Virus record (IMG/VR): IMGVR_UViG_3300025641_000015
Coordinates: 1 to 43,261 of that record
Direction: 5' to 3' (one strand)
DNA: 43,261 nt
DNA from: a virus
The notes under the pieces are model-generated. The model was not told where the DNA came from and searched no databases. It saw only the letters and a list, made by a program, of their open reading frames with translations. Both the position numbers and the translations under genes were made by a program. Shown here in pieces: positions 1-9,295 of this stretch (its first letter is position 1; each line of letters opens with the position of its first letter).

Positions 1-1
1 A

Positions 2-193
2 CAATCTCTTAACAGACAGAGCCTAGCTACTGGTGGTGTTCAAGATATGGTACAAAAAGCTGGTGATACGGCTCAACGTGATGCCTCGGCTTGTGGTCGA
101 ACATCTTCTTGTGCAAGAAAAGTTTATAATAAATTCAAGAAAGGGCAGGGTGGTAAAAAAGGAAAAGCACACGACAAACTAATGAAAAAATAA
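2..193 (+). CDS. C-terminal end of a protein of unknown function (cut by window edge)
   Basis: An open frame enters from the left edge and stops with TAA directly before the ATG of the holin gene (TAA-ATG abutment). The visible 63 residues are polar. They include a two-cysteine stretch (ACGRTSSCARK) and end in a Lys/Gly-rich tail (KKGQGGKKGKAHDKLMKK). The start and N-terminus lie outside the window, so no function can be given. The tight junction to the next gene supports a real coding end in the same late transcription unit. The basic tail could bind nucleic acid, but that is only a composition argument. Confidence 0.6.
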   Translation, partial: QSLNRQSLATGGVQDMVQKAGDTAQRDASACGRTSSCARKVYNKFKKGQGGKKGKAHDKLMKK

Positions 194-649
194 ATGAAAA
201 AGAAATTTAAAGATACAAAGATAGCCGCGTTTTTAAAAAACAAAGCCCCTGGAATTTTAAATATGGTGGGCGATATACTACCTACTAACGGTGCACTTGG
301 CGTTGTAAAGAATTTAATATCTAAAGACGATTCTATATCTGTTGAAGATAAAGAAACGGCATTAAGACTTATAGACCAGGACACGGCAGAAATGAAAGAG
401 GTTAGTAAGCGTTGGGCTGCTGATATGAAGTCTGATTCGTGGCTATCTAAAAATACTAGGCCAATGTCATTAATATTTTTAACCTTAATGACCGTAGCCC
501 TAATATGGGTTGATAGCATTGAAGCCGCTAGTTTTTCCGTAGATACTGGGTGGGTTAATTTACTACAAACATTAACTACGACAGTATACGTTGCTTACTT
601 TGGTTCAAGGGGAGCAGAAAAATGGAAAACTTTAGGTAATAATAAATAG
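194..649 (+). CDS. Holin-like membrane protein (GTA/3TM holin type)
   Basis: This 151-residue protein has a soluble, charged N-terminal half and two hydrophobic segments near the C-terminus, about residues 91-107 (after NTRP) and 120-137 (ending at YFGSRGAEKW). The Arg-Pro before the first segment and the GSRG-EKW end after the second match my memory of the holin family found in gene transfer agents and many phages. Holins form inner-membrane lesions that time lysis. No endolysin gene is visible next to it, so the partner would lie outside the window. The start ATG directly follows the previous stop. The family call is by motif; the membrane topology is clear from the sequence. Confidence 0.7.
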   Translation: MKKKFKDTKIAAFLKNKAPGILNMVGDILPTNGALGVVKNLISKDDSISVEDKETALRLIDQDTAEMKEVSKRWAADMKSDSWLSKNTRPMSLIFLTLMTVALIWVDSIEAASFSVDTGWVNLLQTLTTTVYVAYFGSRGAEKWKTLGNNK

Positions 650-675
650 AGTATAATCAAATTTAATTTAATATA

Positions 676-912
676 ATGAATATAACTAAAAAAGAGTTAG
701 AGAAAGTTAGGGAACAGCAAACTAAAATTGCAGAAATTAAGCAAGATTTAGGAACGCTTGAAATGCAAAAGCACGAGATACTTCATGTGTTGGTAGATAT
801 AAACAAAGAAGTCAATGATACCAAAAAATTACTAGAAGAGAAGTACGGGCGAGTTAATATAAATCTTGATGACGGTAGTTATACTGATATTGAGGAAAGC
901 CCTAGCGAATAA
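676..912 (+). CDS. Small coiled-coil protein of unknown function
   Basis: A 78-residue acidic protein. Residues 1-55 are a heptad-like amphipathic helix rich in Lys, Glu, Leu and Ile. It ends in a short EKYGRVNINLDDG segment and a polar tail. I recall similar small proteins with an 'EKYG...VNI..G' end near the packaging genes of Bacteroidetes phages, but no function is assigned to them. The gene lies 26 nt after the holin behind an A/T-only leader, and its stop overlaps the next start by one base (TAATG). It could be a spanin-like or regulatory accessory protein, but nothing in the sequence decides this. Confidence 0.6.
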   Translation: MNITKKELEKVREQQTKIAEIKQDLGTLEMQKHEILHVLVDINKEVNDTKKLLEEKYGRVNINLDDGSYTDIEESPSE

Positions 913-1139
913 TGGAAAGTGTTATAAGGAAAATTAGCATTGGCGCTGATTACAAAAATGAAGCTATGCATTACGCTGTATCACAGCAAGTGTACGGTGG
1001 TCATGAAATATCTGATATTCTCCTAGATGAGAAAGATAACTCTTATAACATTTACATAAAGAAGAACGATGAAGTATTGCCTTGGAAGAAGTTCAATTCT
1101 AACATGGCTATCTCTGTGGAGTACGATTTACAGTATTAA
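912..1139 (+). CDS. Small hypothetical protein
   Basis: A 75-residue soluble protein I do not recognise. It has mixed alpha/beta character (for example the strand-like NSYNIYIKKND), with no signal peptide or membrane segment. It is translationally coupled at both ends: its ATG overlaps the previous TAA, and its own TAA overlaps the next ATG. It therefore belongs to the holin-GroES-terminase operon. The coupling and codon use make it very likely to be expressed. Confidence 0.6.
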   Translation: MESVIRKISIGADYKNEAMHYAVSQQVYGGHEISDILLDEKDNSYNIYIKKNDEVLPWKKFNSNMAISVEYDLQY

Positions 1140-1735
1140 TGAAAAGCGTACATGATTTTATTGTAAAGCCTATAAACGGTAGATACAATAATACAGTAAA
1201 AGTCGGAGATGTAGATCTTGTAGTAAACACGAAAATAGAGGAGTTTAAAAACATAAGCAAGATTGCTGAGGTAGTAGCTTTGCCATTATCAATAAAAACA
1301 AATGTAAAGATAGGTGACAAAGTTGTTGTTCACCACAACGTCTTTAGAAGGTTTTATGATATAAGAGGCAATGAAAAAAACAGTAGAAGTTTTATAAAAG
1401 AAGATATGTACGCTTGCTCACCAGAGCAGATATATATGTACGGAGCCAATACAGCTCATTTAGACTACTGTTTTGTAAAACCTATAGTGAACAGCGATAT
1501 TTTTATTACAAGTAAAGAGAGGCCTCTTATGGGCTTATTGAAGTATGGTAATGAAGAACTAGAAAGCCTTGGCGTTTACGAGGGTGATTTAGTTTCTTTT
1601 AGACCAACGTCTGAATTTGAGTTTGTAGTAGATGGAGAATTATTATATTGTATGAAATTAATTAACGTTGTATCGAAGCATGAACGTAAAGGAAACGAAG
1701 AAGAGTATAATCCAAGCTGGGCAAAAAGCAGTTGA
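1139..1735 (+). CDS. GroES-like co-chaperonin with two tandem GroES-type domains
   Basis: A 198-residue protein that appears to contain two GroES-like beta-barrels. Repeat 1 (about residues 5-105) has FIVKPI at its start, AEVVALP, then VKIGDKVVVHHN and an ending like the GroES roof and terminal strand (MYACSPEQIYMY). Repeat 2 (about 110-185) restarts with CFVKPI, then MGLLKYGN, VYEGDLVSFRP and LLYCMKLINVV. In GroES the matching blocks are the 'GEVLAVG' and 'VKVGDIVIF' strands. Phage GroES analogues such as T4 gp31 cap host GroEL so that the capsid protein can fold. Its place just upstream of terminase, portal and capsid genes fits that role. The last 56 nt overlap the small terminase gene. 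Confidence 0.65.
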   Translation: MKSVHDFIVKPINGRYNNTVKVGDVDLVVNTKIEEFKNISKIAEVVALPLSIKTNVKIGDKVVVHHNVFRRFYDIRGNEKNSRSFIKEDMYACSPEQIYMYGANTAHLDYCFVKPIVNSDIFITSKERPLMGLLKYGNEELESLGVYEGDLVSFRPTSEFEFVVDGELLYCMKLINVVSKHERKGNEEEYNPSWAKSS

Positions 1736-1964
1736 GGAATTGATTAAGGTAGCCAAAGAGGCTATTGTAGATTCTGATGATGATCTGACAGCTGATAAAC
1801 TAAAGAATGCGGCGGCAACTAAAAAGCTAGCTATATTCGATGCTTTCGAAATTCTTAAAAGAATACAAGAGGAAGAAGACATGCTAGATGATAAACCTAA
1901 AGACGACACAAAAAAGAAAAGCGAGTTTAAGGGTTTTGCAGAAGGTAGAGCAAAGTTCGAGTAA
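1680..1964 (+). CDS. terS: Probable terminase small subunit
   Basis: A 94-residue helical, highly charged protein directly upstream of the large terminase, separated from it by one base. The central stretch (VAKEAIVDSDDDLTADKL, then AAATKKLAIFDAFEILKRIQ) and the C-terminal GFAEGRAKFE resemble small packaging proteins I recall from Bacteroidetes phages. Its role would be DNA recognition and regulation of the packaging ATPase. I chose ATG at 1680; an upstream TTG at 1668 is also in frame. With the ATG, the overlap with the GroES-like gene is 56 nt. Function is inferred from position, size and helix content; no HTH is obvious. Confidence 0.6.
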   Translation: MNVKETKKSIIQAGQKAVEELIKVAKEAIVDSDDDLTADKLKNAAATKKLAIFDAFEILKRIQEEEDMLDDKPKDDTKKKSEFKGFAEGRAKFE

Positions 1965-1965
1965 T

Positions 1966-4182
1966 ATGTACGAGCAAACATTATATAAAGTACTGGATAA
2001 CTATATAAAACCCAGTACTTTAAAAAAGAAAAATAGAGTCAAGTCCTGGAAGTATGGATATGACGAAGACCATGATATGGTCGTTATAAGTAAAACTGGT
2101 AAAATAGGTGAGATATACGAAATACAAAATCTTAAAATAGCATTACCAGCTGAGTTTAAAACTCACAACTTTAAAGAAAATAAATGGGGTAAGTTAGATT
2201 ACCCTAAAGAGTTAAGCAGAATTAAAACAATATTTGACTGGAAGGAATACCCAGAAGAATTTAAAGAAGACTGGTACGATTATATCGAAACAGAATTTGA
2301 AAGAAGAGATGCTGGATTTTTCTTTTCTAATAAAGGCAAGTCTACTTATATCACGGGGTCACATTATATGTATTTACAATGGTCAAAGATTGATGTTGGA
2401 AATGCAGACTTCAGAGAATCAAACAGATTGTTTTATATCTTTTGGGAAGCATGCAAAGCCGATACGAGGTGTTTCGGAATGTGTTACTTAAAGAACAGGC
2501 GTAGTGGATTTTCATTCATGTCGTCAGGAGAAACAGTTAACCTCGCTACAATGTCTACAGACTCTAGATATGGTGTGTTATCAAAGTCAGGGCCTGATGC
2601 AAAGAAAATGTTTACTGATAAGATAGTACCTATATCTATTAACTATCCTTTTTTCTTTAAACCCATACAGGATGGTATGGATAGACCGAAGACAGAGCTA
2701 GCATATAGGGTTCCTGCTTCAAAGCTTACTAGAAGAAAGCTTGATGTTAACGAAACTGTTGAAGATATAAAGGGGTTGGACTCTACAATTGATTGGAAGA
2801 ATACAGGAGACAACTCTTATGATGGAGAAAAGCTAAAGCTTTTAGTTCATGATGAATCTGGTAAATGGGAAAGACCTAATAACATATTAAACAATTGGAG
2901 AGTAACAAAGACTTGTCTGAGACTTGGTAGTAGGATTATTGGCAAGTGTATGATGGGATCAACAAGCAATGCCTTAGATAAAGGCGGTAGCAATTTTAAA
3001 AAATTATATTATGCCTCAGACGTTGAAAAAAGAAACAGTAACGGACAAACTGCTTCTGGATTATATTCTTTGTTCATACCTATGGAATGGAATTACGAAG
3101 GATACATTGATTCTTACGGAATGCCTGTCTTCGATACACCAGAGAAACCAGTTAGCGACCCGTATGGAATACCTATTAAACAAGGGGTAATAAGTTATTG
3201 GGAAAATGAAGTTAACGGCTTAAAGCAAGACCAAGACGGTCTAAACGAATTTTACAGACAGTTTCCTAGAACAGAACAACATGCATTCAGAGATGAGGCA
3301 AAAGAATCATTATTTAACCTAACAAAGATTTACCAACAAATAGACCATAACGAGTCTATGGCTTCTAGTACGTTAGTTACAAAAGGTAACTTTCAATGGG
3401 AAGGTGGAATTAAAGATACCAGGGTAGTATTTATGCCTAATAAAAACGGTAGATTTTATATAAGTTGGATACCACCAGTTAGTCTACAAAATAGAGTTGT
3501 ACAAAAACACGGTGTTAATTATCCTGGTAATGAGCACATGGGTGCTTTTGGATGTGATAGTTATGATATATCTGGAACAGTAGATAATAGAGGTTCTAAT
3601 GGTGCACTACATGGATTAACTAAGTTTAGTATGGAGGATGCTCCTTCAAATCATTTCTTTTTAGAATATATAGCTAGACCACAAACTGCTGAGATATTCT
3701 TTGAAGATGTGCTTATGGCATGCGTGTTTTATGGTATGCCAATACTAGCGGAAAATAACAAACCTAGATTGTTATATCACTTTAAGAGAAGGGGTTACAG
3801 AGGGTATTCTATGAACAGACCAGATAAGTTATTAAATAAGTTATCTACAACAGAAAGAGAGATTGGAGGAATACCTAACTCTAGTGAAGATATAAAACAA
3901 GCGCATGCTGCTGCTATTGAAACATATATAGAGGAATTAGTAGGAATACTAGGTGACGATGAGATGGGAGATGTTTACTTTCAGAGAACGCTAGAAGATT
4001 GGGCTAGATTTAATATTAACAATAGAACTAGTCATGATGCTTCTATAAGCTCAGGTTTAGCTATAATGGCCTGTAACAAAAACAGATATGCACCAATAAA
4101 TAAAGTGGTACGAAAAAATATAAATCTAGGACTTAAGAGATACGATAATACTGGAGAATTTTCAAAAATAATAAATAAATGA
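1966..4182 (+). CDS. terL: Terminase large subunit
   Basis: This 738-residue protein is the DNA-packaging motor (ATPase plus nuclease). The ATP-binding segment at about residues 176-190 reads KNRRSGFSFMSSGE, a degenerate Walker A without the usual GKT/S. The Walker B region is LLVHDESGKW (acidic pair about D296-E297). The RNase H-like nuclease begins at FGCDSYD (about D531), continues with an acidic LAENNK, and ends with HDASISSGLA (about D691). The order matches TerL, and the divergent P-loop is typical, as I recall, of crAss-like and Cellulophaga phage terminases. I start it at ATG 1966, one base after the small subunit stop. An upstream in-frame ATG would add 26 residues overlapping that gene. 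Its end overlaps the portal gene by 4 nt. Confidence 0.88.
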   Translation: MYEQTLYKVLDNYIKPSTLKKKNRVKSWKYGYDEDHDMVVISKTGKIGEIYEIQNLKIALPAEFKTHNFKENKWGKLDYPKELSRIKTIFDWKEYPEEFKEDWYDYIETEFERRDAGFFFSNKGKSTYITGSHYMYLQWSKIDVGNADFRESNRLFYIFWEACKADTRCFGMCYLKNRRSGFSFMSSGETVNLATMSTDSRYGVLSKSGPDAKKMFTDKIVPISINYPFFFKPIQDGMDRPKTELAYRVPASKLTRRKLDVNETVEDIKGLDSTIDWKNTGDNSYDGEKLKLLVHDESGKWERPNNILNNWRVTKTCLRLGSRIIGKCMMGSTSNALDKGGSNFKKLYYASDVEKRNSNGQTASGLYSLFIPMEWNYEGYIDSYGMPVFDTPEKPVSDPYGIPIKQGVISYWENEVNGLKQDQDGLNEFYRQFPRTEQHAFRDEAKESLFNLTKIYQQIDHNESMASSTLVTKGNFQWEGGIKDTRVVFMPNKNGRFYISWIPPVSLQNRVVQKHGVNYPGNEHMGAFGCDSYDISGTVDNRGSNGALHGLTKFSMEDAPSNHFFLEYIARPQTAEIFFEDVLMACVFYGMPILAENNKPRLLYHFKRRGYRGYSMNRPDKLLNKLSTTEREIGGIPNSSEDIKQAHAAAIETYIEELVGILGDDEMGDVYFQRTLEDWARFNINNRTSHDASISSGLAIMACNKNRYAPINKVVRKNINLGLKRYDNTGEFSKIINK

Positions 4183-6587
4183 ATATAGGCGCAAACCCAA
4201 ATAGTATATTTCCTAGCCAAGTAGTTAGTGACGCTGAAAAATCAAGCTTTGAGTATGGCGTGCAAGTTGGTAGGGCTATAGAATCAGAATGGTTCAGGCA
4301 AGGTGGTATGGGAAATAGGTTTTCACAGAATTATAATCATTTTCACACATTAAGACTTTACGCAAGAGGAGAGCAACCAGTACAAAAATACAAAGATGAG
4401 TTAGCAATTAATGGTGACTTATCTTATTTAAACTTAGACTGGGGGATAGTTCCAGTTATATCTAAATTTGTAGATATAGTTGTTAATGGTATTACTGAGA
4501 AAGAATTTCAAATAAAAGCATATGCACAAGATCCAGAGTCTGTAAAGAAAAGGACAGATTACGCCGAAGCTATAATGCAAGACATGGTAGCAAAGCAAGA
4601 GATTATGGCAATCGATGCTGCAATTGGTATTAACAGTTTCAATACTGATAGTCCAGAAAATCTTCCTCAAACTAAAGAGGAGCTTTCTCTACACATGCAA
4701 TTAGATTACAAGCAGTCTATTGAGGTTGCTGAAGAAGAGGTTATAAATCAAGTATTAGCAAAGAATAAGTTTGATCAAATACAAAAACGATTTAACCATG
4801 ATTTAGTTGTATTAGGTATAGGTGCAACTAAAACCACTTGGAATAAAGCAGAGGGTGTTGTTCTTGAGTATTGTGATCCAGCTAGAATGGTTTACTCTTA
4901 TACTGATGACCCAAACTTTGAAGATATATATTATGTTGGCGAGGTTAGGGCACTTACGATACCAGAATTAAAAAAGCAGTTTCCTAATATACCAAACGAA
5001 GAGCTAGAAAGAATTGAAAAGATGCCAGGTAACAGGGAGTATGTTACTGGTTGGAATGCTTATGATCAAAATACTGTTCAGGTTTTGTTTTTTGAATACA
5101 AAACTTATAATAACCAAGTATTTAAAATTAAGCAAGGTGCTAATGGATTAGAAAAAGCAATACAAAAGACAGACGAATTTAATCCTCCTGAGAACGATAC
5201 ATTTAAAAAAGTATCAAGAAGCATTGAGGTGTTATACAGTGGAGCAAAAGTTTTAGGTACTAATACAATGCTAAAGTGGGAGTTAGCTGAAAATATGACT
5301 AGACCGTTCGCTGATACTACTAAAGTAGAAATGAACTATGTCATATGTGCACCTAGAATGTACCAAGGCAGAATAGAGTCTATTGTAAGCAAGACAACTA
5401 GCTTTGCAGATATGATTCAACTTACACATTTGAAGTTGCAACAGGTATTATCTAGAATGGTTCCTGACGGAGTATTCTTAGATGTTGATGGATTGGCAGA
5501 GGTTGATTTAGGTAATGGAACAAGCTACAACCCAGCCGAAGCACTTAACATGTATTTCCAAACTGGTAGTGTTCTAGGTAGGTCACTTACGCAAGACGGT
5601 GATATGAATAGAGCAAAGGTTCCTATTCAAGAATTACAAACATCAAGCGGAAGCGCTAAGATACAGTCACTAACTCAGACTTATCAGTATTACTTGCAAA
5701 TGATAAGAGATGTTACTGGGCTTAATGAAGCAAGAGATGGTTCTGCTCCAGCTAAAGATGCTTTAGTCGGGTTGCAGAAGATGGCCGCTAATCAGTCGAA
5801 TGTAGCAACTAGACACATATTACAGGCTAGTTGTTATTTGTCTCTTAGAATATGCGAGAACATATCTAGAAGAGTTGCCGATTCACTAGAGTTTGCACTA
5901 ACGGCTAATTCTCTACAAAACAGTATAACTAATTTCAATGCTGCAACTTTATCTGAGATTTCTCAATTAAACCTACATGACTTTGGTATATTCTTAGAGT
6001 TAGAACCGGACGATGAAATAAAAGCTCAATTAGAGCAAAACATACAGGTAGCATTAAAGTCTGGTGGAATAGACTTAGAGGACGCTATAGATATAAGACA
6101 AGTAAAAAATCTTCAGTTGGCAAATGAAATGCTAAAGGATAGAAGAAAGAAAAAGCAGGCAGCGGCACAACAAGCGCAGCAAGCTAACATACAGGCACAA
6201 GCACAGGCTAACTCAGAATCAGCTGAAAAAGCTGCAATGTATGAAGTACAGAAACAGCAAGCGTTAACCGCTGAGAAAGTGAGTATAGAGCAAGCTAAGT
6301 CTCAATTTGAAATAGAAAGACTTCAAGCAGAGGCTCAGATAAAAAGAGAGTTAATGGCTACTGAGTTTGAGTATAACATGCAATTGGCTCAACTTAGAGT
6401 AGAAGCAGAAACTTCTAAAGGAACTCAAATGGAGGATAGGAAAGATAAAAGAACTAAAATACAAGCTACTCAGCAGTCAGAGTTAATATCTCAAAGGCAA
6501 AATGATTCTTTACCTAAAAACTTTGAATCTACAGGTAATGATATCTTAAGCGGAGGGTTTGGTTTAGAGCAGTTTGACCCAAGTTAA
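4179..6587 (+). CDS. Portal protein
   Basis: An 802-residue protein that would form the dodecameric vertex through which DNA enters and leaves the head. The N-terminal part contains LRLYARGEQPVQKYKDEL, DLSYLNLDW and VISKFVDIVVNGI, which match the portal proteins of crAss-like and related Bacteroidetes phages as I recall them. The middle has TGLNEARDGSAPAKDALVG, typical of the portal stem region. Residues from about 640 onward form a long Gln/Ala/Glu-rich coiled coil, probably in the inner barrel. The ATG overlaps the terminase stop by 4 nt (ATGA), the classic order for packaging genes. Confidence 0.88.
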   Translation: MNIGANPNSIFPSQVVSDAEKSSFEYGVQVGRAIESEWFRQGGMGNRFSQNYNHFHTLRLYARGEQPVQKYKDELAINGDLSYLNLDWGIVPVISKFVDIVVNGITEKEFQIKAYAQDPESVKKRTDYAEAIMQDMVAKQEIMAIDAAIGINSFNTDSPENLPQTKEELSLHMQLDYKQSIEVAEEEVINQVLAKNKFDQIQKRFNHDLVVLGIGATKTTWNKAEGVVLEYCDPARMVYSYTDDPNFEDIYYVGEVRALTIPELKKQFPNIPNEELERIEKMPGNREYVTGWNAYDQNTVQVLFFEYKTYNNQVFKIKQGANGLEKAIQKTDEFNPPENDTFKKVSRSIEVLYSGAKVLGTNTMLKWELAENMTRPFADTTKVEMNYVICAPRMYQGRIESIVSKTTSFADMIQLTHLKLQQVLSRMVPDGVFLDVDGLAEVDLGNGTSYNPAEALNMYFQTGSVLGRSLTQDGDMNRAKVPIQELQTSSGSAKIQSLTQTYQYYLQMIRDVTGLNEARDGSAPAKDALVGLQKMAANQSNVATRHILQASCYLSLRICENISRRVADSLEFALTANSLQNSITNFNAATLSEISQLNLHDFGIFLELEPDDEIKAQLEQNIQVALKSGGIDLEDAIDIRQVKNLQLANEMLKDRRKKKQAAAQQAQQANIQAQAQANSESAEKAAMYEVQKQQALTAEKVSIEQAKSQFEIERLQAEAQIKRELMATEFEYNMQLAQLRVEAETSKGTQMEDRKDKRTKIQATQQSELISQRQNDSLPKNFESTGNDILSGGFGLEQFDPS

Positions 6588-6612
6588 TTTTTAATTTATA
6601 TTATATTATATT

Positions 6613-7797
6613 ATGTCAGAAGAAAAAGAAGTAATAAAAGAAGGCGAATTTAAGGTAAAGAAAAGACCTTCAATGAAGAAGTTGGTTAAGGAAGATGAGG
6701 TCATAAAGGTTGACTTATCTGCTCCAAAAGCAGAAGAACCAGAAGTAACTAAAGTAGTAATACCTTCAATTGAAGAAAATAAAGATACAGTAAATGAGCA
6801 AACCGAAACAGTTGAGCAACCTACAGCAGATGTGCCTAGCGATAGATCGGATAATGAAAAGCAAGAAGAAAAAGTAGAGGATACGATTTCGGTAATACAA
6901 GAAGTAACTGAGGAGGAAGTAGAAGAAAAAACTCAGGAAGTTATTGAAGCTGTACAAGAGCTTAAAGAAACTGGAAAGCCACTACCAGAAAACATAGAGA
7001 AACTTATTTCTTTTATGGAAGATACTGGTGGTAATATAGAAGACTATGTAAGATTAAATGCCGACTATAGCAATGTAGATGGCAACACATTATTAAGAGA
7101 ATATTATAGTAAAAGTAAACCTCATTTAGATGAGGCGGAAATATCCTTTTTATTAGAAGACAACTTCAAATTTGATGAAGAGTACGACGACGAAAAAGAG
7201 GTTCGCAGGAAAAAACTTGCGTTTAAAGAAGAGGTTGCAAAAGCTAGCAGCTTTTTGGATGACTTAAAAGGTAAATATTACGACGACATCAAGTTGAGGC
7301 CGGGCGTTACCCAAGAGCAGAAGAAAGCGTATGACTTTTTCAATCGCCATAAAGAGCAGGAGGAGCTACTAAAGGGAAAGAGGGAGAGGTTTAAAAAAGC
7401 CACATCTAATCTTTTAAACGATGATTTCAAAGGTTTTGATTTCAACATCGGAGAAAAGAAATTTAGATATGGTATTAATAACCCAACTAAAGTCGCTGAA
7501 GATCAATCCAACATCTCTGATTTCATTGGAAAGTTTCTAGATGATAAAGAGGAAATATCGGATCACAAAGGTTACCACAAAGCTATGTATGCCGCTTCAA
7601 ATGTAGATAAGATTGCGACTCATTTTTACGAGCAAGGTAAAGCTGATGCTATTAAGGAAGTTGTTGACAGTTCTAAGAACCTCACATCTAAACCACGACA
7701 AACAGCCAGTGACAGTGTTTTTATTAATGGGTTAAAAGTCAAGTCTATAACTGGAATGGATTCTTCTAAGTTAAGAATTAAGAAAAAACAATTTTAA
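6613..7797 (+). CDS. Probable capsid assembly scaffold / internal head protein
   Basis: A 394-residue, strongly charged protein between portal and major capsid genes, the normal place for a scaffold. Residues 1-130 are low-complexity and acidic (Glu/Val/Lys-rich, probably disordered). The rest is helical and Lys/Glu/Asp-rich, with a short conserved-looking C-terminal segment (FINGLKVKSITGMDSSKLRIKKKQF region). No protease domain is visible, so head maturation by a linked protease is not supported here. Its 25-nt leader consists almost only of A and T. The scaffold role is inferred from position and composition. Confidence 0.65.
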   Translation: MSEEKEVIKEGEFKVKKRPSMKKLVKEDEVIKVDLSAPKAEEPEVTKVVIPSIEENKDTVNEQTETVEQPTADVPSDRSDNEKQEEKVEDTISVIQEVTEEEVEEKTQEVIEAVQELKETGKPLPENIEKLISFMEDTGGNIEDYVRLNADYSNVDGNTLLREYYSKSKPHLDEAEISFLLEDNFKFDEEYDDEKEVRRKKLAFKEEVAKASSFLDDLKGKYYDDIKLRPGVTQEQKKAYDFFNRHKEQEELLKGKRERFKKATSNLLNDDFKGFDFNIGEKKFRYGINNPTKVAEDQSNISDFIGKFLDDKEEISDHKGYHKAMYAASNVDKIATHFYEQGKADAIKEVVDSSKNLTSKPRQTASDSVFINGLKVKSITGMDSSKLRIKKKQF

Positions 7798-7816
7798 AAA
7801 TTAAAAAACAAAAAAA

Positions 7817-9277
7817 ATGGGACAATTTGGAGCGGGTGATCCGCTAGGCGCATTTAGCATCACGCCAATGCCATCAAAAATGGCACTTGAGAGTAATTAC
7901 TTAAGTTTTACAGATGCAGGAGGAAACTCAAATAACTTTGCACAGCAGTACTTACCAGAGCTTTATGAAGCTGAGGTAGAGCGTTATGGAAACAGAACTT
8001 TGTCTGGATTCTTACGTATGGTTGGAGCTGAAATGCCAATGACTTCTGATCAAGTTATTTGGTCTGAACAAGAAAGATTGCACATCGGTTATGAAAGTGT
8101 AGCTGGTGGAACAGTAACTGTTTCTGCATCTACAAGTGCTGAATCAACTATTACTTTTACAGGAACTGCATTGGATGCCAATGGAAAGCATGCGATACGC
8201 CTTGGAAACACTCTTGTAGTAACAAATCCTGCAACAAACGTTACACTTAAGTGTTATGTAACAGCTGTTACTGATGCTACAGTTAATGTTAAATCATATA
8301 CTACGGCTAATTTAGCAACTATTGGAGAGTCTACTGTGAACCTATTTGTTTATGGTTCTGAATTTGCTAAAGGAACACTAGGAATGTCTGGTTCTCTTGA
8401 CGCACAATTCAAACAGTTCAATAACAAACCTATTATCATTAAGGACAACTATGAGATCAACGGATCTGATACTGCTCAAATTGGTTGGGTTGAAGTTGCT
8501 ACTGAAGATGGAGCATCAGGATACCTATGGTATTTGAAGTCTGAAGGAGAAACAAGATTGCGTTTCCAAGATTACTTAGAAATGGCAGTTATTGAAGGAG
8601 AATTAAAATCTGCTACATCTACTGCTCCAGTAGGAGGTACTCAGGGTTTATTCTCTGCTATCGAAGAAAGAGGTAACGTGTATCAAAACTATGCAAGTGG
8701 AACTGTAGCTCCAAGTACTGGAAACAGAACAGCTTTGCAGGATTTTGATTTTATTCTACAGAATCTTGACAAGCAAGGTGCTATTGAAGAAAACATGTTA
8801 TTCTTAGATAGAGCTACTTCTTTGAATTTTGATGATATGTTAGCTGCTCAGAACTCTTATGGAGCTGGTGGTACTTCTTACGGGGTGTTTGAAAACTCTG
8901 AAGAAATGGCACTGAACTTAGGATTTGATGGTTTCAGACGTGGTTCTTATGATTTCTATAAGACTGATTGGAAATATCTAAATGATGCTACAACTAGAGG
9001 CATGGTAAACAATGTCTCAGGTGTATTAGTTCCTGCTGGAACAAGTACAGTGTATGATCAAATGTTAGGTACTAACATCAGACGACCATTTCTACACGTA
9101 CGATACAGAGCTTCTGAAGCTGATGATCGTAGAATGAAGTCTTGGATCACGGGATCTGTTGGTGGAGCTGCAACTTCTAGTTTAGATGCAATGACAGTTA
9201 ACTTCCTATCTGAGAGATGTTTGGTTACTCAAGCAGCTAATAATTTCGTATTATTTACTGCTACTAACCCAGCTTAG
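7817..9277 (+). CDS. Major capsid protein (HK97-fold, crAss/Bacteroidetes podovirus type)
   Basis: A 486-residue protein, close to the roughly 500 residues usual for crAss-like capsid proteins. It begins MGQFGAGDPLGAF and has an N-terminal helical arm (QQYLPELYEAEVERYGNRT). A Thr/Ser/Val-rich beta segment at about residues 92-185 is probably an inserted I-domain, and the C-terminal half has the mixed character of the HK97 P- and A-domains. Codon use is smoother here than in its neighbours, as expected for the most abundant virion protein. An A-rich leader (AAAAACAAAAAAA) precedes the ATG, and a hairpin terminator follows. The identification rests on position, size and start motif. Confidence 0.85.
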   Translation: MGQFGAGDPLGAFSITPMPSKMALESNYLSFTDAGGNSNNFAQQYLPELYEAEVERYGNRTLSGFLRMVGAEMPMTSDQVIWSEQERLHIGYESVAGGTVTVSASTSAESTITFTGTALDANGKHAIRLGNTLVVTNPATNVTLKCYVTAVTDATVNVKSYTTANLATIGESTVNLFVYGSEFAKGTLGMSGSLDAQFKQFNNKPIIIKDNYEINGSDTAQIGWVEVATEDGASGYLWYLKSEGETRLRFQDYLEMAVIEGELKSATSTAPVGGTQGLFSAIEERGNVYQNYASGTVAPSTGNRTALQDFDFILQNLDKQGAIEENMLFLDRATSLNFDDMLAAQNSYGAGGTSYGVFENSEEMALNLGFDGFRRGSYDFYKTDWKYLNDATTRGMVNNVSGVLVPAGTSTVYDQMLGTNIRRPFLHVRYRASEADDRRMKSWITGSVGGAATSSLDAMTVNFLSERCLVTQAANNFVLFTATNPA

Positions 9278-9295
9278 TATTAATTATTGTGATTG

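Noticed and set aside
1888-1965. Upstream in-frame ATG as the large terminase start (26 extra residues)
   Set aside because: The extension overlaps the small subunit gene and is Lys-rich read-through. ATG 1966 gives the one-base TAATATG junction used elsewhere in this genome.
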